The notes under the pieces are model-generated. The model was given only the letters and a program-made list of their open reading frames with translations, was not told the origin of the DNA and searched no databases. Below, one piece after another: positions 59,101 through 64,000 of a stretch of 64,000 nt of DNA (its first letter is position 1; every line of letters starts with the position of its first letter). Location: positions 248,001 to 312,000 of the forward strand of contig JAIVFJ010000035.1 of NCBI GenBank assembly GCA_025765615.1, read 5' to 3'. The stretch is from Zopfochytrium polystomum. Lineage: Eukaryota > Chytridiomycota > Chytridiomycetes > Chytridiales > Chytridiaceae. Both the position numbers and the translations under genes were made by a program.

Positions 59101-60241
59101 GCCGAGACGCCACGCTGCGCAAGATGGAGGCGAGCCTGATGCGCCTGTTTCGCGCCGGCTACCCGATGCTCCACAACCTCGGCGGCCGCACGCCGTCCGG
59201 CCCGTCCGGCATCCACGCAAACGTCGACTGGTTCCTCCGCGAGTTTGCCGCCACCGCTTACGCCGGGGCTTCTGCGTCGACGACGGACGCCGCCGCGCCG
59301 CAGCCCGCCCCAGGAACCGTGCCGGACCCCGTTGCGGGCCTCCGCGGCCGCCCTATCGCCGAGCTGTCCATCGGCGACGCGCTCACCGCCTGCCTCCTCC
59401 CCGCGCCCCTGCCGGCCTCCCCCGGCGGCGGTGCCGCTCCGCAGACCCCGCCCCTGGCGCGGGACGACGCGGTCAGGGTCGGCGGCGTGATTGCGCGCGG
59501 GCTGGCGCGGCACGGGGTCGACGAGGCGCGGTGGGTCGGCGGCAGCGGCGACGGCGGCGGCGCGGGCGGGGGCGGCCGCTCCGCCTCGGCGCGCCGCGCC
59601 TCCTCGCAGCCGCACCTCCAGCAGAAACAGCCCGCGGCCGCCCCCGGTGCTGCGCCGCCGCCTCCGTGCGCGGGCTGCCTCGTCCCGGACTTGTCCGGCT
59701 GCAGCCACTGCAAGGGCGTCGAGCGCGCGCGCAGCAAGGCGCTGACGAGCCTCGAGCTGCTGGACAGACTAAAAGTCGAGGTGATGAAGCAGGTCGGCGC
59801 CGCGCTGCCCGTCGCTGCAGGTGAGTTGGGATGCCCTTTGTCGGTGTTTTCGTTTTATTTCTGTATCTCAAACTCCCGATCAACCCCGCCCTTCCAGCCC
59901 GCCCCTCGTTCTCCTCCTCCGACTACGACGGCGGCGGCGGCAACGACGACGACCTGTCCCTCAGCGCCCGCGGCCGCAGCGCGACAGCAGCCGCCGGCGC
60001 CGCCTCGTCGTCGTCCTCGGCGTCCGCCAACCGCCGCCGCAGCGCCCACGGCTCCGCCCGCGCCGGCACCACCGCAAATAACCACCCACCGCCGCCGCCG
60101 CCGCCGCCCGTGCGCCGCGGCACCGTCGCGGTGGAAAGCCAGCACCGCAACAGCAACCACCAGCAGCAGCACCGCCAGCACGGGGGCGGCGGCGGCGGCG
60201 GGTTCGACCGCGCGTTCTCGTGGTCCGAGGCGGCTTCGTAG
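56120..60241 (+). CDS. Uncharacterised protein D (paralogue of C)
   Basis: Five exons (56120-56909, 57057-57496, 57591-58234, 58337-59820, 59898-60241) join in phase to 1233 residues. The start is the first ATG after the CT tract. The N-terminus has His/Gln tracts (56215-56400, such as HHHHHHHHHQQQQQ) that C lacks, then Ser/Pro-rich sequence. The conserved body matches C: ASNPLIASL, YIRLLTLEFYRTFK, FIPDTPTSIPVLSRSYYHRW, ATKFDVL, LRLVNPVPFVERLLRLFVW, SLLQKLSGIL, FFDVCTECLD and CAGCLVPDLSGCSHC. The end is FSWSEAAS. No known domain is certain. A remote link to DUF3818 of PX proteins is possible. The conserved cysteine cluster could bind zinc. Mostly intracellular by composition, with no signal peptide. 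Confidence 0.8.
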
Positions 60242-60472
60242 GTGTTTCGGGAAGGGGCAAAGCCGGGTTTTCTGCTTGGGTGCTCCGCCCCCCTTTGGCT
60301 TTTTCAACACCCCATCGTCGCGGTGCGGACGCTCAACACCCTCTGTCTCCATCTCCTTTTTACCCCTCCATTCCCCTCGCCATGCGAACCTCAATCCTCC
60401 CTTTCCCCCTCTTCCCCTCCTCGTACCCCCCTCACATTCTCAAATATGGCTCTTGTATCTGTGTAGTTTTTT

Positions 60473-60507
<35 letters not shown>

Positions 60508-62103
60508 TGTGTTTTGTTTCCTTTTTGGCTTCCCCCCTATGGTGCTCTCCTTAGTCTTCTTTGGCTCCTTTCTGCCGGATTGCCAGCTTGTTTCTTGTGT
60601 GTGTGCGGCAAAATCCTCTTTGCGTTTTTGTGCGGGTGTTTTTCTCCTAGAACAGCGGAATAAAGTTGCCAACTTCTCGCTTCCTTCACTCTTCCACCTC
60701 ATCTCACTCATGTATCTCTCCCCACACCTTTTTCTTCGCCAGTTCCCCCACTTTTTGGGAGAAACAACCATCGCAGCGTCAGACTGGCGCATGCCCAAAA
60801 AAAAGGAGAGAGGACTGGAGGGGATGTAAAGGAGGGGACTTGGCAGTGCAGGCCTTCTTGATTGAAAAGAAAAGACAACAACAAACAACGAAAACAAACC
60901 AAAAAAAAAGAAGAACAACACGAAACGGTGAAGGTAAGAGGTTGAATTTCCAATTACCACAATCCCGCCCCTTCCCCCCCACCTTCCTGCCCAACTGCGA
61001 AAACGACTTGACACGGGGTTCGGCGAACAAGGGGGGGAGGGGAAGGGAATCACGAGCAGAATGGCGTTTGTGGGCGGGCACCGGCGGCGACTCGGTGGGA
61101 GGGAAGGTCGGCGAACCAACGCCACGCAACGGGCGCGGGGAAAGAAAGGAAAGGAAAGACAAAAGTAAAGGAAAAGTTATGAGCGCTCTGCACGTCACGG
61201 TGGAGGGTAAAGGCGGGGAAGTAGGGGCAAAGCGCAAAGGGGGGAAATAAGCGAGCAGGAAAATATTAGTACGAGGAGCTGTAATGACTGGACGGCCACC
61301 GACAAACGAAAAACTTGCCTGCGATTTTTCTTGCACCGTAATGACGAGCGGGCGAGTCGAGGTGACGAGGGAGGAGGGGATGATTTTTTTTGCGGGCCAA
61401 CGGGCCCGAAAATCAGGTCTAGCGATGGAGAGCAAACAGACAGCAAAAAGAAATCTGCAGTCGGGGGAGGAGGGGGGGAAGGAGTGTGAAAAGAAACATC
61501 GCGAGGAACGGACGAAAGCGCAAAAACGAAAAGAACAATGAGAGGGTAGCCGAAACATGGAGGGGGAAAAAAAAATTAAAATAACAGAAAAGAGGAGCCG
61601 ACGGCAGTGAACATTACAGTACAAAGCGGGGATGCGCCTCCCCTCTGGCCCTAGCTCCGCTCTGCCCGCAAAAGACATCTTCCTCCTCCAACACCCCAAA
61701 CTAAATTCGAAATCCTCGCTTGGACGAAACACAAAGTTCGATCACGTCGTTTTACGCCAGAAGACTTGAGCACTGAGAACAGATTCCCCGCGCTGACCTT
61801 CCACATAGAGGTCGTGTTTGTGGAGGTGGTCGCGGAAGTTGCCAAGTTTCAGTGATGATTTTTAGCTTACGCAGAACCAAAAATCAGCAAGCACTCCAAA
61901 CTTACCCTTTGTGCTCAGCATTGATCTGCGCTGGATCCCGCACCTCACCAATTTCGGACCCCAGGCACAACCATTCCATACAATCCCACATCCCGGCTCG
62001 GAAAATTAATATAGGAAGAAAAAAAGAAGCACCACCACCCATAACAAGACCAACACAATCCAAACACCAACCGCCTCAACCTCGCGAAAGAAACGTCGTT
62101 CGT
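60242..62103. other. Intergenic, CT/T-rich then A/G-rich
   Basis: Contains the 3' flank of D, a T-run followed by (GT)n at 60467-60512, and about 1.4 kb of purine- or pyrimidine-rich sequence. ORFs here (for example minus 60779-61732) are long only because stops are rare in such sequence; their products are low in complexity. I see no gene. The last 300 bases are probably the 3' UTR of the tropomodulin-like gene. Confidence 0.6.
60467..60512. repeat. Poly-T followed by (GT)n
   Basis: About 28 T, then GT repeats, in the 3' flank of protein D. Confidence 0.95.
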
Positions 62104-63295
62104 TCACTTCGCCGCTAACCGGGCCTTGCGGGCAATCTCCTTATTGCGGGTGATGGCCCTGTCGACCGAGTTGCGGGATGCAACGTCGCGGAAAAGCAGA
62201 CCAAGTTTCGTCAATCTTTTTTGCAACGTTTCGAGAGTGAAATTCCGGGCAGCAAAGTCGAGGAAAGCGCGCAGCGATTAAGTTAGTTGCGAAGTTAGTG
62301 AAAGGCCGAACAAAGAAGAGCAACACATACGTTTGGTTCTTCCCCAACGCTTTGGCAAACGATTGCTCGGCATCCGTTCCAGACGGAGACTTTTGGTTAA
62401 CTAGTTTCAACTCCCGTAAACCGTGGTTGTGCTCCAAGCACTCCGCCAGAGCCTTGATGCCCTGCGGTGCGATGAAGTTGGACTCCAAGTTGAGAACTTC
62501 GAGCGTGTTGTTGAACCTAAGCGCGTTGGCGAGGTCGATGGCGGTCGCGGTCTGCAGCTTGGTGTTCTCCAAAATAAGCTCCTTCAGGTGGGTGTTTTTG
62601 GCGAGGCCCTCCGCCAGTGCCGCTCCGTGGACGGCGGTGAATACTTTGCAGTCCTTCAGGTCCAGGGTGGTGAGGGTTGGATCGTCCGCGTTCAGAAGCT
62701 GAATCGCATGGAGCAGCTCGTCAAGGATGGGGTTCGTCGCGCGAACTGCGCCGGTAATTGCCGAGATTGGCACAACCGGCCCTGATGCTGCAGAGCGATT
62801 TGCTGGGCTCGGAACCAGCGATGCCGCGGAGGAGGCAGAATTCAACCCGCCTCGAGACACCGAGATGGATCCAGATCGAGAAAACGTTGAAATAGAAGTA
62901 GTGCGGACAAACATGCTGTGTCGATTGGAGGACGCGGCAGATTTGATTATCGGGACGTACACAGGATCCGACGATGGCACGACGGAGGACGGAGCTGGCG
63001 CAGGGGTTGCTTCAACCGGTTCCGGTTCTGCTTTTGGGGCCTCTTCCTGGGCTTTTTGCGCTGCTTCAATGAGGGCGGCGATGCGAGCGTTCTCGGCGCG
63101 CTCGGCTTCCTTTTCTTCCTCTTCCTTTCTCCGCCGTTCGGCCGCGGGGTCCTCGCGTGGGAGAGAAGGGAGCTCGTCGGCCGCGACGGCTGGCTCCTCG
63201 GGGGCTCCCTTTGGTGCCTCCTCCTTTACATCGCCCGAAAGCTCGCCGCCCGAGTACTTCTCGTCGCTGATGGGATCGATAGGATGGCCGTTGGT
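62104..63295 (-). CDS. Tropomodulin/leiomodin-like LRR protein, 5' end unresolved
   Basis: The main exon (63295-62331) follows a good acceptor. It holds a charged coiled-coil-like segment (ERRRKEEEEKEAERAENARI), a Ser-rich linker, then the actin-pointed-end capping LRR domain: TLTTLDLKDCKVFTAVHGAA, NTHLKELILENTKLQ, LEVLNLESNFIAPQGIKAL and LRELKLVNQ. A last exon gives NFTLETLQKRLTKLGLLF and NSVDRAITRNKEIARKARLA. The layout matches tropomodulin, which caps actin filament pointed ends. The join to the last exon (62275-62104) keeps the frame, but the 55-base intron would end in TC, not AG. A canonical AG lies further in (before 62220) and would drop about 19 residues. The first exon was not found; it lies upstream of 63295. 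Confidence 0.75.
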
Positions 63296-64000
63296 CTGTG
63301 AAACGAGAAAATAGTGCAATGCGTTAGAGGCACTCTGGAGTTGATTTTCACGTTGATTTTGGAGGAGCTCCCCCAACCACACAGGATGAGCATCCGGCGA
63401 TGGGGTGAGAGGAGTTAAGAGTAAATTCGTTGAAAGAGAGACAGTAGTTGAAACAGGAGTGAAGGGTCGGGCGGTGGTAAAATGGGTATGCTGTGGGGAT
63501 GATCGCACGAATTGCCGCGAGCGAGGACGCATTTGGAATGCAACATAGCCGTTACTTCCCTCAAAAAGGGATCCTTTGAGAGGAGCAGCACGAGAGCGAG
63601 TTTCGCAAGCGGGCATTGATTGCCTCGACCAGGTTGCTCGTTGCTGATGCGTCTGGAGACCACCTCCACTCGATTGACGCCACCAACCACCAACCAGCCA
63701 AAATGCAGCAACGTTGCGACGAAACGCGAAGAGGGAGCGGGTTGGAGTTGAAGAGGCTCTCCCGAACGATGGAAGATCGCAGGGGTGTTGGGAGTAGGGG
63801 TGTTTGAGAAGGGGGGGGGGAGGGAGCGCGACGGGGTCAACCGGCCGCCCACAGCTGCCTCAGCCTGACCCCAAGGCACGCGTGCGCGGCTGGCTGGCTG
63901 ACTGGCTCTCTGGCTCTGGCTCGGTGGCGGCTGTCTCGCCCAAACTGCCTCACCATTGTGACTGGATCGACCGTGGCCATTTTTGTTGTTTTTTGGTGGT
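63296..64000. other. 5' region of tropomodulin-like gene
   Basis: Should hold the missing first exon(s) and promoter of the tropomodulin-like gene. An ATG-initiated frame at 63616 runs into the gene frame, but its product is unlike any tropomodulin N-terminus and lacks the spliced boundary at 63295. A G-run sits near 63812. Confidence 0.45.

Noticed and set aside
60779..61732. 317-residue minus-strand ORF
   Set aside because: Purine/pyrimidine-biased DNA with few stops; the product is Phe/Ser/Pro/Leu-rich without motifs or supporting exons.
1..64000. CRISPR arrays, tRNA or rRNA genes
   Set aside because: No regularly spaced repeats, no tRNA-like cloverleaf and no rRNA-like conserved sequence were noticed by eye. 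A tRNAscan or Infernal run would be needed to exclude small RNAs.

Overview
This window looks like nuclear DNA from an early-diverging fungus, most likely a chytrid (Chytridiomycota). Almost every gene is broken by short GT-AG introns, mostly 50-110 bases, and there are no operons. The gene set combines fungal traits (a Ser/Thr-rich GPI-type surface protein, ABCC transporters) with traits shared with animals and other opisthokonts (a Beclin-type Atg6, a tropomodulin-like protein, a RecQ5-type helicase). It also holds ankyrin-like proteins with WW-(x)n-SGL repeats of a kind I associate with chytrids. The organism call is inference. Coding DNA is GC-rich. Intergenic DNA carries many GA/CT, CA/GT, poly-A and poly-C tracts.

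Layout. 0-2 kb: a broken ankyrin-like gene and a Tc1/mariner remnant. 2.2-8 kb: two tandem paralogous LRR transmembrane proteins (minus). 8.5-12.5 kb: a membrane-anchored amidohydrolase (minus). 13.2-16.8 kb: protein C of an uncharacterised family (minus). 17.9-18.7 kb: a secreted GPI-type cysteine protein (plus). 19-21 kb: Beclin/Atg6 (plus). 21.2-27 kb: ABCC transporter 1 (plus). 27-29.8 kb: gene-poor, with inverted repeats and an LTR-like stretch. 29.8-30.9 kb: a methyltransferase with a His-rich insert (plus). 31.1-35 kb: a nucleotidyltransferase-like/short-chain dehydrogenase fusion (minus). 35.8-41.7 kb: ABCC transporter 2 (minus). 42.1-43.6 kb: ankyrin-like sequences (plus). 43.8-47 kb: the APC/C subunit Cdc27 (plus). 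47.3-50.4 kb: a large unrecognised helical protein (minus). 50.5-51.2 kb: two small ORFs. 51.25-55.3 kb: a 21-exon RecQ helicase (plus). 56.1-60.2 kb: protein D, paralogue of C (plus). 62.1-63.3 kb: a tropomodulin-like protein (minus).

For most multi-exon genes I joined the exons by hand. Reading phase closed exactly and the total length was a multiple of three, so those models are fairly secure. The weak points are the 5' ends of the LRR, tropomodulin and ankyrin genes and the internal joins of the 47-50 kb gene.

The most striking large-scale feature is paralogue order. C(-)...ABCC1(+) on the left is mirrored by ABCC2(-)...D(+) on the right, as expected of an old inverted segmental duplication centred near 31-37 kb. 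The genes do not form one pathway. They cover autophagy (Beclin), transport (two ABCC pumps, a probable vacuolar hydrolase), cell-cycle control (Cdc27), genome maintenance (RecQ5-like) and cell surface functions.
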